64,000 nt of DNA from positions 124,001 to 188,000 of the forward strand of contig JAFDVI010000019.1 in NCBI GenBank assembly GCA_018269055.1, in the 5' to 3' direction. The stretch is from Acidobacteriota bacterium (GTDB lineage: Bacteria; Acidobacteriota; Blastocatellia; RBC074). The first letter of the stretch is position 1. Every line of letters starts with the position of its first letter. A program made the translations under genes and the position numbers. Below are positions 46,984 to 56,682 of the stretch, one piece after another. A model generated the notes under the pieces. That model was given only the letters and a program-made list of their open reading frames with translations, was not told the origin of the DNA and did no database searches.

Positions 46984-48324
46984 ATGCAAAGTGACTCAAT
47001 CAGCAGCCAGAATCAAAATCGCTCAGTCCGATTGAAAGATTATCGGTATTCAGGTGAATTGCTGTCTTTGTTTCTCACCTTTTCACTTCTCTTTCTGGCT
47101 TATGCACTTGCAGCGATTTTCTTTTCCGAAAGCTGGGCAACGACGCTGAAAACATTGATGATCACATTGACCGGTTTGGCTGTATACGTCTTCACGGTCA
47201 AGCTGCAACATCGCGCAGCATTCGGAACGATGGTCAGAGTCAGTGCGCGGCAATTTCCGGAGCTTTACGATTTGGCGAATGTTGTTGCTGAGCGGTTGTC
47301 CAGCGCGTCAGTTCCTGTGTACGTGAAGCGCTCGTCGGAAATGAATATCTACACTTTGGGATTATGGCAGCGATCCATCATCGTTTTGACTTCGTCGCTG
47401 GTAGACCAAATGGAATCGGACAACCTGCAATTTTTCATTGGGCGCGAAATCGGTCACATCCAGGCTGGCCACACGTGGCTCAGAACGCTGCTCAAACCGC
47501 TGGGTTCGGACGTGCCTGTGATTGGCAAATTGCTCAACAGCGTCATCTTTGGCGATTGGATCAACCGCACGGAATTCACGGCGGATCGTGCAGGGTTTAT
47601 TGCTTGTCGGTCGCTGACTTCGGCGGTCAGCACCATGCTCAAATTTGGAATTGGCGTGCGATTGTATGAGAAGCTCGATATACGCGCATTTCTGGAACAG
47701 ATCAACGAAGTGCGGAACGTGGGTGGTCATTTGACTGAAATCGTCGCCGAAATGCCTTACCTGACTCAGCGCGTCCGTTCGCTCGTCCGGTTTGCTTTAT
47801 CGGACCAATACCTGGCGTTTTCAGCGGATAAGCGCGGCAACACGCAGATTTTGAAGGCTATCCCCGAAGCTTTCGTTTCTTCAAAACTCAATTTGGAAGA
47901 ATTGGGATTGCCCGTGCAAATCAAACCTGCAGCGGAAAGGAAGTGGATGCACGATAAATCCGTATCGAAGGCTGACGACCAAATCACGGTTGCCGATTTG
48001 AGCTTGGACGATTTGGATGACCTGAATGCCTTCGACCCACGACGAGTGTTAGTTGATGTTGTGGATTCTTCGGAATTCAATCTACGTCGTTTGTTGACCC
48101 GCATCGGACGTAATCAAGACAATGACATCGTTCTGAATAACGACCGCGTCAGCCGTTATCACGCCGAAATCATTTGCGAAGGAGAAACACTGAAAGTCGT
48201 GGACCAGCAAAGTCGCAATGGCGTTTGGGTGAATGGACGTCGCATCAAAGAGTCTGCGGAGCTGAAACCGGGTGATAAGCTGCGCATTGGAAAGCAGGAA
48301 TTCAATTTGGTAGTGAAAGAGTAA
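46984..48324 (+). CDS. Membrane M48-like domain (first zinc His replaced by Arg) fused to FHA domain
   Basis: A 446-residue protein. Two N-terminal membrane helices (~27-48 and ~55-72) precede an M48/HtpX-like region (~85-265). The expected HExxH reads REIGH (Arg154, Glu155, His158; the codon is CGC), while flanking family residues (QFFIG before, IQAGH after) and the downstream Glu region TEFTADRAG are kept. The C-terminal ~95 residues are an FHA domain: RIGRNQDNDIVLNN, VSRYHAEI, and QSRNGVWVNGRRI. FHA domains bind phosphothreonine, so this looks like a membrane receptor or scaffold built on an inactive or altered peptidase. A promoter lies upstream and gmhA follows by 3 bp. Confidence 0.85.
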   Translation: MQSDSISSQNQNRSVRLKDYRYSGELLSLFLTFSLLFLAYALAAIFFSESWATTLKTLMITLTGLAVYVFTVKLQHRAAFGTMVRVSARQFPELYDLANVVAERLSSASVPVYVKRSSEMNIYTLGLWQRSIIVLTSSLVDQMESDNLQFFIGREIGHIQAGHTWLRTLLKPLGSDVPVIGKLLNSVIFGDWINRTEFTADRAGFIACRSLTSAVSTMLKFGIGVRLYEKLDIRAFLEQINEVRNVGGHLTEIVAEMPYLTQRVRSLVRFALSDQYLAFSADKRGNTQILKAIPEAFVSSKLNLEELGLPVQIKPAAERKWMHDKSVSKADDQITVADLSLDDLDDLNAFDPRRVLVDVVDSSEFNLRRLLTRIGRNQDNDIVLNNDRVSRYHAEIICEGETLKVVDQQSRNGVWVNGRRIKESAELKPGDKLRIGKQEFNLVVKE

Positions 48325-48327
48325 TTT

Positions 48328-48951
48328 ATGACTTTGCCAGTTCAGCAACGAGAGGCTTCAAAGGAAGCTGATTTGGAGATGGAAGCCAAAATTCGCGTAT
48401 TGGCGGGAGAAAGCCTGGAGGCCAAGCGTCGCTTCTTTGAGCATTCGGCAGCGGACGTGGCGCGGGCGGCAGAAATGATTATTGCCGCGATGCGAGCGGG
48501 CGGAAAGCTGTTGATATTCGGCAATGGCGGATCGGCGGCAGACGCTCAACACATTGCGGCTGAGTTGGCGTTTAAGATGGGGCGCGAGCGTCAGGCTTTA
48601 CCGGCCATCGCCCTGACAACGGATACTTCATTGCTGACCGCGATCAGCAATGATCGGCATTTCGATTATGTTTTTGCGCGCCAGATTCAAGCCATCGGTC
48701 GCAAAGGTGATGTCGCGTTGGCAATTTCAACCAGTGGCAATTCGTCGAATGTACTTCAAGCGGTTGAACAGGCGCGTGCAATGGAAATCAGCACCATTGG
48801 ATTGCTTGGCGGCGCGGGCGGGCGAATGGCGGAACTGGTGGATTTACCCTTGATTGTTCCGCACCACGACACGCCACGCATTCAGGAAGTCCACATCGCC
48901 ATCGGTCATATCATTTGCCAGTTGATCGAAGACGAACTTTGCCCGTCGTAA
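48328..48951 (+). CDS. gmhA: D-sedoheptulose-7-phosphate isomerase (GmhA)
   Basis: A 207-residue SIS-domain isomerase, first step of ADP-heptose synthesis for lipopolysaccharide. Seen: IFGNGGSAADAQHIAAELAFKM, the substrate loop LTTDTSLLTAISND, the SIS phosphate loop AISTSGNSSNV, and a C-terminal metal-site region PHHDTPRIQEVHIAIGHIIC. It has a ~30-residue N-terminal extension compared with the E. coli enzyme. It starts 3 bp after the M48-like/FHA stop, suggesting coupling. Other heptose genes are not in the window. Confidence 0.92.
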   Translation: MTLPVQQREASKEADLEMEAKIRVLAGESLEAKRRFFEHSAADVARAAEMIIAAMRAGGKLLIFGNGGSAADAQHIAAELAFKMGRERQALPAIALTTDTSLLTAISNDRHFDYVFARQIQAIGRKGDVALAISTSGNSSNVLQAVEQARAMEISTIGLLGGAGGRMAELVDLPLIVPHHDTPRIQEVHIAIGHIICQLIEDELCPS

Positions 48952-49009
48952 TTTCGCAAAGCTAAAAACTCAGGCAGGCAAGACGTCTGCACCCTCAGGA
49001 GGAATTTCA

Positions 49010-49732
49010 ATGGCGGAAACTCGCACCCGTGATTTGTGGGACAAGATAGACATTCTGGCCAAAATCATGACGCCAGTCGTGCTCTTCGCTTTAGGAACGC
49101 TTTACAACCTGCACCAGAACGGAATCACCGAATCGCAAAAAGTTGCTGACCGGGTTACCTCGCTGGTCAAAAGTCTGAGTAGTGACAAGGTAGACGAGCG
49201 AAAAGCTGCTTTGGCGCTGTTGAAATACGAACGATCAAAAAATCCGAATGCGGTTCCTAATGAATTGTTGTCCATCGCTCTGCCTGCTTTAGTGCAGATC
49301 GCCAAAACAGACCCGAACGCGGAAGTTGCCCAAGCGGCTCAAAAATTGGCGAAAGATGTTGTCGGAAATACTGGGGTAGATTTGGCCGCAGACGTGAAGA
49401 ACCAGGTGGATCAGGAACAGGCGCGAGTTTACATGCACATTCGCAATGAGAACCAACGAAACACGGCCAGGGTGATTTTGGAGAAACTGGCCAGAAAGGG
49501 ATTGAACATGCCCGGAATTGAGTTGGTCAATTTCGGGCCGACCGATCAAACGGAATTGCGATTTTTTCGCAAAAGCGAAGAGGCAGAAGCCAATGAAATC
49601 GCAGGTTTTCTCAAGGAGTTGAACATTACTGATGCGGTACCCAAATATTTTCCTGGCTTTGAAAATTCGACTTCGCTTCGAAGCCGGCATTACGAAATCT
49701 GGTTTAGTCCTACTGCATTGCGCCAGCCTTAG
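49010..49732 (+). CDS. Membrane-anchored helical protein with LytR_C-like end
   Basis: A 240-residue protein of uncertain family. One hydrophobic helix (~20-34, [14 protein letters not shown]) anchors an all-helical ARM/HEAT-like region (~40-115; [40 protein letters not shown]). Residues ~140-235 look like the alpha/beta LytR_C fold ([20 protein letters not shown]...[19 protein letters not shown]). AGGAGG lies before the ATG. The last 23 bp overlap the end of the convergent ispG gene. Likely a wall- or membrane-linked binding protein; no catalytic residues are seen. Confidence 0.65.
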   Translation: MAETRTRDLWDKIDILAKIMTPVVLFALGTLYNLHQNGITESQKVADRVTSLVKSLSSDKVDERKAALALLKYERSKNPNAVPNELLSIALPALVQIAKTDPNAEVAQAAQKLAKDVVGNTGVDLAADVKNQVDQEQARVYMHIRNENQRNTARVILEKLARKGLNMPGIELVNFGPTDQTELRFFRKSEEAEANEIAGFLKELNITDAVPKYFPGFENSTSLRSRHYEIWFSPTALRQP

Positions 49733-50945
49733 CGGAATATCTGCCTTCGACATATTGATTCAAAATCTCAATGAATTCCGGCACGATGCCTGCGCCTTTC
49801 AATGTCGTTCTCAGTTTGCCATCCACGTAAACGGGAGCACGTGGCTCTTCGCCGGTTCCGGGCAAACTGATGCCGATATTGGCGTGTTTTGATTCGCCTG
49901 GGCCATTGACCACGCAGCCCATCACCGCGACTTTCATTTCTTCGACGCCCGCAAATTGATCGCGCCAGATTGGCATCTGTGCGCGCAAGTAATTGCCAAT
50001 GTCTTCGGCCATTTCCTGGAACAGTGTGCTGGTTGTGCGACCGCAACCGGGACAGGCTGTAACCTGTGGCGTGAAACTGCGAATACCGAGTGATTGCAAA
50101 ATTTGCTGTGCGACGATGACCTCTTCAGTACGCGAGGCATTTGGCGCGGGCGTCAGGCTGACGCGGATTGTGTCGCCTATGCCTTCCTGCAACAAAATCG
50201 CCATCGCGGCAGAACTGGCGACAATGCCTTTCGATCCCATTCCGGCTTCGGTCAATCCCAGGTGCAAAGCATAATCGCCTCGCCTCGCCATTTCACGATA
50301 AACATCCACTAAATCCTGAACGTCAGAGCATTTGGCGCTGAGAATAATTCGCTCGCGTGGCAGGCCATAACTTTCGGCCAGCTCACCGGATTCAATCGCG
50401 CTGCGAACAATCGCTTCTTTCATCACCTCCTTGGCGTCGAGCGGTTCAGCCAGCCTGGCGTTTTCATCCATCAGCCGCGCGAGCAACGCTTGATCCAGCG
50501 ATCCCCAGTTGACCCCAATTCGGACGGGTTTTTCATTTTCCAGCGCGACATCAATCATCTGTTTGAAATTTTCGTCGTGTCGTTTGCCAGCGCCGACATT
50601 GCCGGGATTGATTCGGTATTTGGCTAAAGCGCGAGCGCAATCTTTGAACTCCGTCAGCAAAATGTGTCCGTTGTAGTGAAAGTCGCCGATGATTGGCGTG
50701 GTATGCCCCGCGTCGCGCAGGCGAGCGGCGATTTCCGGGACAGCGGCAGCGGCTTCTTTATTATTGACAGTAATGCGGACAAGTTCTGAACCGGCTTTTG
50801 CGAGTTCAATGATTTGTCCGGCTGTCGAAATTGCGTCGGCGGTGTCCGTGTTGGTCATGGACTGCACGACAACCGCGTTGCGTCCGCCCACCAGAACACC
50901 GCCTACATTAACGGCAACGGAATTTCTGCGATTAATTTTGGCCAT
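49710..50945 (-). CDS. ispG: 4-hydroxy-3-methylbut-2-enyl diphosphate synthase (IspG/GcpE)
   Basis: A 411-residue iron-sulfur enzyme of the MEP isoprenoid pathway, turning methylerythritol cyclodiphosphate into HMBPP. Seen: [62 protein letters not shown], and the cluster-binding [10 protein letters not shown] plus [16 protein letters not shown]. Length and order are those of the bacterial single-module enzyme. The 3' end overlaps the convergent hypothetical gene by 23 bp. Confidence 0.97.
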   Translation of the reverse strand: MAKINRRNSVAVNVGGVLVGGRNAVVVQSMTNTDTADAISTAGQIIELAKAGSELVRITVNNKEAAAAVPEIAARLRDAGHTTPIIGDFHYNGHILLTEFKDCARALAKYRINPGNVGAGKRHDENFKQMIDVALENEKPVRIGVNWGSLDQALLARLMDENARLAEPLDAKEVMKEAIVRSAIESGELAESYGLPRERIILSAKCSDVQDLVDVYREMARRGDYALHLGLTEAGMGSKGIVASSAAMAILLQEGIGDTIRVSLTPAPNASRTEEVIVAQQILQSLGIRSFTPQVTACPGCGRTTSTLFQEMAEDIGNYLRAQMPIWRDQFAGVEEMKVAVMGCVVNGPGESKHANIGISLPGTGEEPRAPVYVDGKLRTTLKGAGIVPEFIEILNQYVEGRYSAKAGAMQ

Positions 50946-51240
50946 AGGTTTTTGTGTTCAATAGATTGGTGAAATTGAAGCCGAATTTTAGGTGACGGCA
51001 CCGGGCTTCGCAAATTCCCGGTTTTTGAACTGGGGGTAGAAACATTATTTTGGGGGAACAACAAATAGTTGACCCTGCCGAAGTCAGTCGGATAAACTTC
51101 GGGACGAACCTTAAAGGCTTCGCCTCACTTAGATAACTTGCTAAGTCTCACACATTGGTTGCAATTAGTTAGCAAGGCTGCCCGGTTCATCTTCCCCCAG
51201 GTTATTCGCAAATATGACAATTGCTCGATTCTGATCCTCG

Positions 51241-52383
51241 ATGCGAGTTCTGCTTTTCATCTGCTTTTTGTTGGTTTTTGACAGCTTGTTGCGGTTTGCG
51301 TTGCTGTGCCTTCGTGCCGTCATACCGGCCAGAAATATGCCGTCAGGCAGTGAATCTATTGGCGGCTGTGTGGTCTTGGTCGCTGCACATAACGAAGCGG
51401 GAACGATTGGCCCGACGGTTACCGAGCTGAAAAAACATCTGACTGAATGGCCGAATAGCAGTTTGTGGGTCGTTGCGGATCGTTGCATTGACGCTACGGC
51501 TAAAGAAGCCGCGATGGCAGGTGCAGAAGTTGCGGTTCGTGCCGATGGGCAACTGGGAAAAGGAGCAGTCATCGCCTGGTGGATGAAGCATCATCCACAT
51601 ATCTGGAAGGCAAAGGATGCCATCGTTATTCTGGATGCTGACAGTCGAATTGCAAATGAGAGTTTGTCACACTTACGAAAGGCAATGGTTGGCAAGGCAG
51701 AGGCCGCGCAGATGTTTGTTGCACCTGATGCGGAGACGACTTCGGGGAGATTGGCTGGCTGGTCAGAAGTCTTGATGCAGCGGATTGATGACGAAGCGAG
51801 ATGGCGATGTGGTTGGTCGGTTCCATTACGTGGAACTGGTATGGCGTTTCGCTGCGATCTACTGGCTGAACTTGCCCCACAATTGCATACATTTGCGGAA
51901 GACCTGGAATTAGATGTGCTTTTGGCATCACGACGTTTGCGAGTCGCCTTTGTGCCGCAAGCCAAAGTTTTTGATCCGAAGCCGCAGCAAACATCCGGTG
52001 CTTCCAAGCAACGCGCTCGATGGTTGCAAGGGCAGGTACAGGTGCTGAAAGATTATCTGCCTGAATTTATCAAGGCTTTGCTGATTGGCGGAGCGAATGG
52101 GTGGTTTCTGCTTTGGCTATTGATTCTGCGCCCCAAAATGCTTTTGATCGCCATGAGAATGCTCTTGTTATTAGCTGGCTGGTTTTATCGGCCACTGTTT
52201 TGGGGCGCGCTGATCGGATTAGCGATGGACTTCGCTTATTACCTGGCGGGTGTTGCGATTGTGGACAATCCACGTCGTTACCTTCTCGATTTGTTGGCAG
52301 TGCCGCGTTATGCGGCGATGTGGTTTTTCGGATTCGGAACTGCACTGCTCCGGCGCAGAGTTTGGCTGCGCGCTGGTCGGTGA
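51241..52383 (+). CDS. Membrane-bound GT2 glycosyltransferase
   Basis: A 380-residue processive-type family 2 glycosyltransferase. An N-terminal helix (LLFICFLLVFDSLLRFALLC) is followed by the catalytic domain: LVAAHNEAGTIG, WVVADRCIDAT, VILDADSR (DxD), TFAEDLELDVLL (catalytic Asp) and KQRARWLQGQ (QxxRW-like). Several C-terminal membrane helices follow (~278-375). This layout matches synthases that extend polysaccharides at the inner membrane. It lies 59 bp upstream of a GT4 transferase, suggesting a small exopolysaccharide or glycolipid unit. The 295-bp upstream gap holds an 8-bp inverted repeat (CTTGCTAA/TTAGCAAG) but no gene. Confidence 0.9.
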   Translation: MRVLLFICFLLVFDSLLRFALLCLRAVIPARNMPSGSESIGGCVVLVAAHNEAGTIGPTVTELKKHLTEWPNSSLWVVADRCIDATAKEAAMAGAEVAVRADGQLGKGAVIAWWMKHHPHIWKAKDAIVILDADSRIANESLSHLRKAMVGKAEAAQMFVAPDAETTSGRLAGWSEVLMQRIDDEARWRCGWSVPLRGTGMAFRCDLLAELAPQLHTFAEDLELDVLLASRRLRVAFVPQAKVFDPKPQQTSGASKQRARWLQGQVQVLKDYLPEFIKALLIGGANGWFLLWLLILRPKMLLIAMRMLLLLAGWFYRPLFWGALIGLAMDFAYYLAGVAIVDNPRRYLLDLLAVPRYAAMWFFGFGTALLRRRVWLRAGR

Positions 52384-52442
52384 TCAAATTGATTACTGAT
52401 GATTGAAGAGATCCAAACGATAGCTACATACAGGAAGTATCA

Positions 52443-53681
52443 ATGAAGATTCTCTTTCCCTATTTGGCGCGATGGAGGTCGGCAAACCGTAGCCGATATC
52501 ACCAACTTCTTAGTCATTTGTGTGAATTCGGCCATCAGGTTTTTGTGCTGACTGCGCCACCAATGGCGCTCAATGATATTAGCGCAAATGATCTCATCGC
52601 CCATGATGAGCAGTTGCCGCCGGGCCTGACCATCAGTGAATTGGAAGCTCCCCAATCATTACGTTCCTTTTGGCGAATGCCTGTTCGCCGCTCCAAATTG
52701 CTGAAGAAAGGGCTTGTTTCGATTACTTCCTTGAATCAAATACGCCGTTTTGTAGACAAGGAAAACATAGATGTTTTACTGCTATACAACCTGCCACAAG
52801 CCCCTCTGCTAAACTTGGTAAATTGTCATACGCATTTTGACTTGGCTGATGACCTGGTGGCGATGATGGAAGTTGAGCTTGGCATAATTGCCAAAGCTGG
52901 AATGACGACCGCAGCCAGAATTGCTCAAAATTACATGCTAGCCAATGCAGCAACAGCAACGGTGGCTTCGAGTGTTCTGGAAGAAAGAATGCGCCGCCCT
53001 GTACTGATGCTGCCCAATGGGGCCGATGTTGACGAATTGGACCAAATTGATGACAGCTTATGGCGTCGGCAAAAAAGCGGGCCAACGGTGGGGTTTGTTG
53101 GTGCGTTCGAGTATTGGGTGAACTTCGAATTGGTTTTGCAGGCGGCCAAACTTTTGCCCAATGTGACTTTTCTGCTGGTTGGCAGTGGCAGGCGGATGAG
53201 CGACGTGAAAAGAAAGATCACGGAACTTGACTTGGATAATGTAGTGCTCACCGGTGCCAAGCCCTACCGAGAAGCAATGAGCTATGTGGCAGGCATGGAT
53301 ATCTGCTTGCTGCCGTTTACGAATGATTCCGTTTCTGATGGTTCTTGTCCCTTGAAATTGTTTGAATACTCGGCCTTGCGCAAGCCGATTGTGAGCACCC
53401 ACACTCGCGAAGTCGAGCGGATCGGGCAGAACTGGATTTCTTTTGCCAAGGACGCAGCAGGATTTGCTACTGCAATCGAAACTTTCCTTTCGGATCAGAA
53501 AGTCAGTTCTCAAGCAGGTGAGACGGGGCGCGCGATGGTAGAGCATTTGTACAACTGGCCGAATTTGACACGCCAGTTTGAAGAATTTTTACTCAAAGGG
53601 ACTGTACCGAGCTTTGAGCCAGCCAACACGCGGCGACTGGTGCTAGAGACTTTAACCTCCGATCTTGAACCCCAACCATAA
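52443..53681 (+). CDS. GT4-family glycosyltransferase
   Basis: A 412-residue GT-B fold transferase. The N-terminal acceptor domain begins MKILFPYLARWRSANRSRYH. The C-terminal donor domain shows GFVGAFEYWVNFELVLQA, LLVGSGRRMSDV, VVLTGAKPYREAMSYVAGMD, and the E-x7-E-like segment SDGSCPLKLFEYSALRKPIV. This is a typical retaining GT4 pattern acting on nucleotide-sugar donors. With the preceding GT2 enzyme it probably builds a surface glycan. Unlike its neighbours it has no membrane segment. Confidence 0.88.
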   Translation: MKILFPYLARWRSANRSRYHQLLSHLCEFGHQVFVLTAPPMALNDISANDLIAHDEQLPPGLTISELEAPQSLRSFWRMPVRRSKLLKKGLVSITSLNQIRRFVDKENIDVLLLYNLPQAPLLNLVNCHTHFDLADDLVAMMEVELGIIAKAGMTTAARIAQNYMLANAATATVASSVLEERMRRPVLMLPNGADVDELDQIDDSLWRRQKSGPTVGFVGAFEYWVNFELVLQAAKLLPNVTFLLVGSGRRMSDVKRKITELDLDNVVLTGAKPYREAMSYVAGMDICLLPFTNDSVSDGSCPLKLFEYSALRKPIVSTHTREVERIGQNWISFAKDAAGFATAIETFLSDQKVSSQAGETGRAMVEHLYNWPNLTRQFEEFLLKGTVPSFEPANTRRLVLETLTSDLEPQP

Positions 53682-53753
53682 GTATTGGGGCGTTAAATAG
53701 GCATTTGGAGATCTCTTCACCAAAACGAATTTTTCAAGACAAATTCCGGACTC

Positions 53754-54665
53754 ATGACTGTAATGTTGAAGGGAATTGTGCTTACCTCTCTTTTGTTGCT
53801 GACGGTCACAGCAACAAACGTCTCTCGGCAAAATAAAACGCAAGTCGTCTTATTGGGGACGGGAACTCCCAACGCAGACCCAGATCGTTCGGGACCGGCT
53901 GTAGCTGTTGTTGTCAACGACATTCCTTACGTCGTTGACAGTGGGCCTGGTGTTGTTCGTCGAGCGGCTGCTGCTGCCCAAAATGGGGTCAAAGGTTTGG
54001 CTGTCGAAAAACTTCGACGGTTGTTTATTACTCACTTGCATTCGGATCACACAGCGGGCCTGCCGGATTTCATGTTCACACCGGCGGTTTTGGAGCGAGA
54101 CGCAGCACTGGAGATTTTTGGACCCAAAGGCATCAAACGAATGGTGAGCCATATTCGCCAGGCATATTCCGAAGATATGAATATTCGGTTGCATGGGTTG
54201 GAGCCGAGCAAACCGCGCGGTTACGGATTTGATGTGCACGAGATTAATGCAGGTGTCGTATACAAGGATTCGAATGTGACCATCTCTGCTTTTAACGTCA
54301 AACATGGTTCGTGGAAATATGCTTACGGATTTCGGGTCGAGACGCCTGGCAAGGTGATTGTTATTTCAGGAGATTGTGCGCCCAGCGACAGTGTAGTTGA
54401 CGCTTGCAATGGCTGCGATGTGTTAATTCACGAGGTCTATTCAACTGCAGGATTTGCTCGGCGGCCAACGGAATGGCAGCGTTATCACAGTAGTTTTCAC
54501 ACCTCATCAAAGGAACTTGCTGAATTGGCTAGTAAGGCAAAGCCAAAGTTACTTGTTTTGTATCATCAGTTATTTTGGGGAACTACACCGGACCAATTGA
54601 TTGGAGAAATCAAGAAATACTATCAAGGTAATGTTATTTCAGGGAACGATCTTGATATTTACTAA
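53754..54665 (+). CDS. Exported MBL-fold metallo-hydrolase (RNase Z-like subgroup)
   Basis: A 303-residue protein with a signal peptide (IVLTSLLLLTVTATNVS). The zinc motif is THLHSDHTAGLPD (His94, His96, Asp98, His99), with VLLGTGTPN near the start, VISGDCAPSD, and YHSSFHTSSKELAELA giving later ligands. The arrangement resembles RNase Z/arylsulfatase-type MBL proteins, but export excludes tRNA processing; an exported arylsulfatase or phosphodiesterase is more likely. It follows the glycosyltransferases by 72 bp. Confidence 0.87.
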   Translation: MTVMLKGIVLTSLLLLTVTATNVSRQNKTQVVLLGTGTPNADPDRSGPAVAVVVNDIPYVVDSGPGVVRRAAAAAQNGVKGLAVEKLRRLFITHLHSDHTAGLPDFMFTPAVLERDAALEIFGPKGIKRMVSHIRQAYSEDMNIRLHGLEPSKPRGYGFDVHEINAGVVYKDSNVTISAFNVKHGSWKYAYGFRVETPGKVIVISGDCAPSDSVVDACNGCDVLIHEVYSTAGFARRPTEWQRYHSSFHTSSKELAELASKAKPKLLVLYHQLFWGTTPDQLIGEIKKYYQGNVISGNDLDIY

Positions 54666-55351
54666 AATTCACTTCGATGATGGATCATTTCTGCTCCTGA
54701 AATGCTTCAGTTATGGGGTGAGAGATGAGAATCTGGCTGCCCACTTAACAGCATAACGCGGTGATGGGAACTCACTCGAAATTTCAGGCCGAGAAAAAGC
54801 CGCCTTTTTCCAAGATCACCCATCGGTTTTATCTTGATGGAGTATTAACGTAACCGGTTCAGCAACCGCTCTCGCGCAATTTCCTCTGTTCTGTCGAACC
54901 CCGCCACGATTATCCCGGTTTCAACCAATCACGAATCAAACTTAAGAATTCTATCGTAGCCTTTGATCGCCCGATCAGGTTTCCCTGCTCACTACACAAG
55001 ACTCAGCAATTGGTATAGGCCAGCGCGATTCGTGGATGATTCTGGAAGGGTCGTCGTGAGGTTAAGGCCGGCGTGTCTCTACGCAGATTTGTATGCAGGA
55101 TCACGAACGGTGTGTCTGTCATCACAGACAGGTGGGTGAAAGTCTGGGTAGAGTGCCGCTCGCTAAAGTAACCACGTTTCCAACGGGAATGGATCAGCGA
55201 TACGGAAGCAGTGGTTGAAACCCCGTGGCGAATGAAGCAAGAAATCATTCGTCTCATCGCTGCGGCGCTGCCTATGACGCCAGGGATGGCGTGGATGGCG
55301 CGCGATGAAAACCATTGTCCAGTCATTCGGGAGAAGGAAGCTTAATAGATT
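54666..55351. other. Intergenic region, no convincing gene
   Basis: This 686-bp gap lacks frames with ribosome sites or family motifs. On the plus strand, a short stretch from about 55172 to 55345 translates to a coding-looking segment (including the 37-codon frame MKQEIIRLIAAALPMTPGMA... at 55232-55345). It has no upstream continuation because a TAA lies directly before it. It may be a gene remnant or chance. The purine-rich end of that stretch supplies the ribosome site of the next gene. Confidence 0.45.
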
Positions 55352-56650
55352 ATGCGAATGCACCTGATAAAACTCACGATGATCGTTTCACTAGGCGTAC
55401 TGTTCTCCATTTATTGTTTGAGTGGGTCTCCGGTCAAGGCTTTTAGCACAGGGCCATTCCCGTCGTTAACAGGCGCGCCTGGTGAGGCGAGCTGTCGCGA
55501 ATGTCACGGCGGAGGCCCGCAGGGTGGAACGCTGCTCATCAATGGATTGCCGGCAACGTACGCTCCCAATCAGGAAATTACCTTGACGGTGACGCTGGCG
55601 CAGCAAAATCGCCCGCGATTCGGATTTCAGCTAACTGCGATTGATGATTCAGGCAAACAGGCCGGCAACCTGACGCCGAACGATAACCGCACCCAAATTC
55701 AAACGAATAACGTCAGTGGCAATCAGCGTCAGTACATCAATCATACGGGACAGGGAAATGCGCCAACATCTGCCGGCCAGGGGAGTTGGACATTTCGGTG
55801 GAGAGCGCCCGCGCAAATTGTCGGGCGGGTAACTTTCTACGTCGCTGGAAATGCCGCCAATGGAGATTTCAATATCTCGGGCGACACAATCTATACCATC
55901 CAACAAAGCATCCAGCCCAGTCCCGTGCCCACGAGATTCGCCAGCGTTTCGGCGGCCAGTTTTGCGTTTGACGCCTCGCTTACGCCAGAGGGAATTGTGG
56001 CCGGATTCGGCGTCAACCTTTCGCAAAACATTGTCTTGGCGAACACCATCCCGCTGCCGACGCAACTTGACGGCACTGAAGTTCTGGTCAAGGACGCAAG
56101 CGGCGCGGAGCGATTCGCCAGCCTGTTTTTCGTCGCGCCGACCCAGCTCAACTATTTGATCCCGGCGGACACAACGGGCGGCATTGCGACGATCACCGTC
56201 CGCCGCAACGGCATAAATACAGCGCAGGGAGCCGCGACCATCGAAACGGTAGCGCCGGGATTGTTTACGTCCAACGCGAGCGGGGAAGGGGCGGCGGCGG
56301 CTGTGATTTTACGCCGAAGAAATAACGTCGACACTTTTGAGCCAGTCGCGCAGTTGAACTCTGCGACCAACCGCTTCGATCCGCTCCCAATTGATCTTGG
56401 GCCAGATACGGATTTGGTCGTCCTTCTGGTGTTTGGAACCGGTTTCAGGGCCGCGGCGCAATCGGCGACAAGCGCGACGATCGGCGGAACGGCTGCCACA
56501 ATTGTCGGCACTGCGCCTGTGGCGGACTTTGCGGGATTGGATCAGGCCAACATTCTGGTCCCGCGCTCGCTCATTGGGCGCGGATTAGTGGACGTCGTCT
56601 TTACTGCCAACGGCAAGACGGCCAACACAGTACAGATCAATATCAAATAG
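55352..56650 (+). CDS. Exported c-heme/Reeler-like protein with TIGR03437 C-terminus
   Basis: A 432-residue secreted protein. A signal peptide (LTMIVSLGVLFSIYCLSGSP) leads to GAPGEASCRECHGG, whose CRECH (48-52) is a c-type heme site. A beta-domain resembling Reeler or choice-of-anchor-V domains follows (NQEITLTVTLAQQNRPRFGF, TFRWRAPAQIVGRVTFYVAG). The last ~230 residues are TIGR03437 (PEGIVAGFGVNLS, SLFFVAPTQLNYLIP, GLFTSNASGEGAAAAV, GLDQANILVPRSLIGRG). A purine-rich GAGAAGGAAG precedes the ATG. It is the first of two tandem TIGR03437 genes. The heme and the binding-type domains suggest an exposed redox or adhesion protein; function unknown. Confidence 0.83.
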   Translation: MRMHLIKLTMIVSLGVLFSIYCLSGSPVKAFSTGPFPSLTGAPGEASCRECHGGGPQGGTLLINGLPATYAPNQEITLTVTLAQQNRPRFGFQLTAIDDSGKQAGNLTPNDNRTQIQTNNVSGNQRQYINHTGQGNAPTSAGQGSWTFRWRAPAQIVGRVTFYVAGNAANGDFNISGDTIYTIQQSIQPSPVPTRFASVSAASFAFDASLTPEGIVAGFGVNLSQNIVLANTIPLPTQLDGTEVLVKDASGAERFASLFFVAPTQLNYLIPADTTGGIATITVRRNGINTAQGAATIETVAPGLFTSNASGEGAAAAVILRRRNNVDTFEPVAQLNSATNRFDPLPIDLGPDTDLVVLLVFGTGFRAAAQSATSATIGGTAATIVGTAPVADFAGLDQANILVPRSLIGRGLVDVVFTANGKTANTVQINIK

Positions 56651-56682
56651 ATAAAACCAAGCGACATTGGAGAGGGAGAAGA

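Noticed and set aside
55003-55326. A 107-codon minus-strand frame before the heme/Reeler-like gene
   Set aside because: No ribosome site, no domain and Arg/Ser/Thr-rich composition typical of chance frames.
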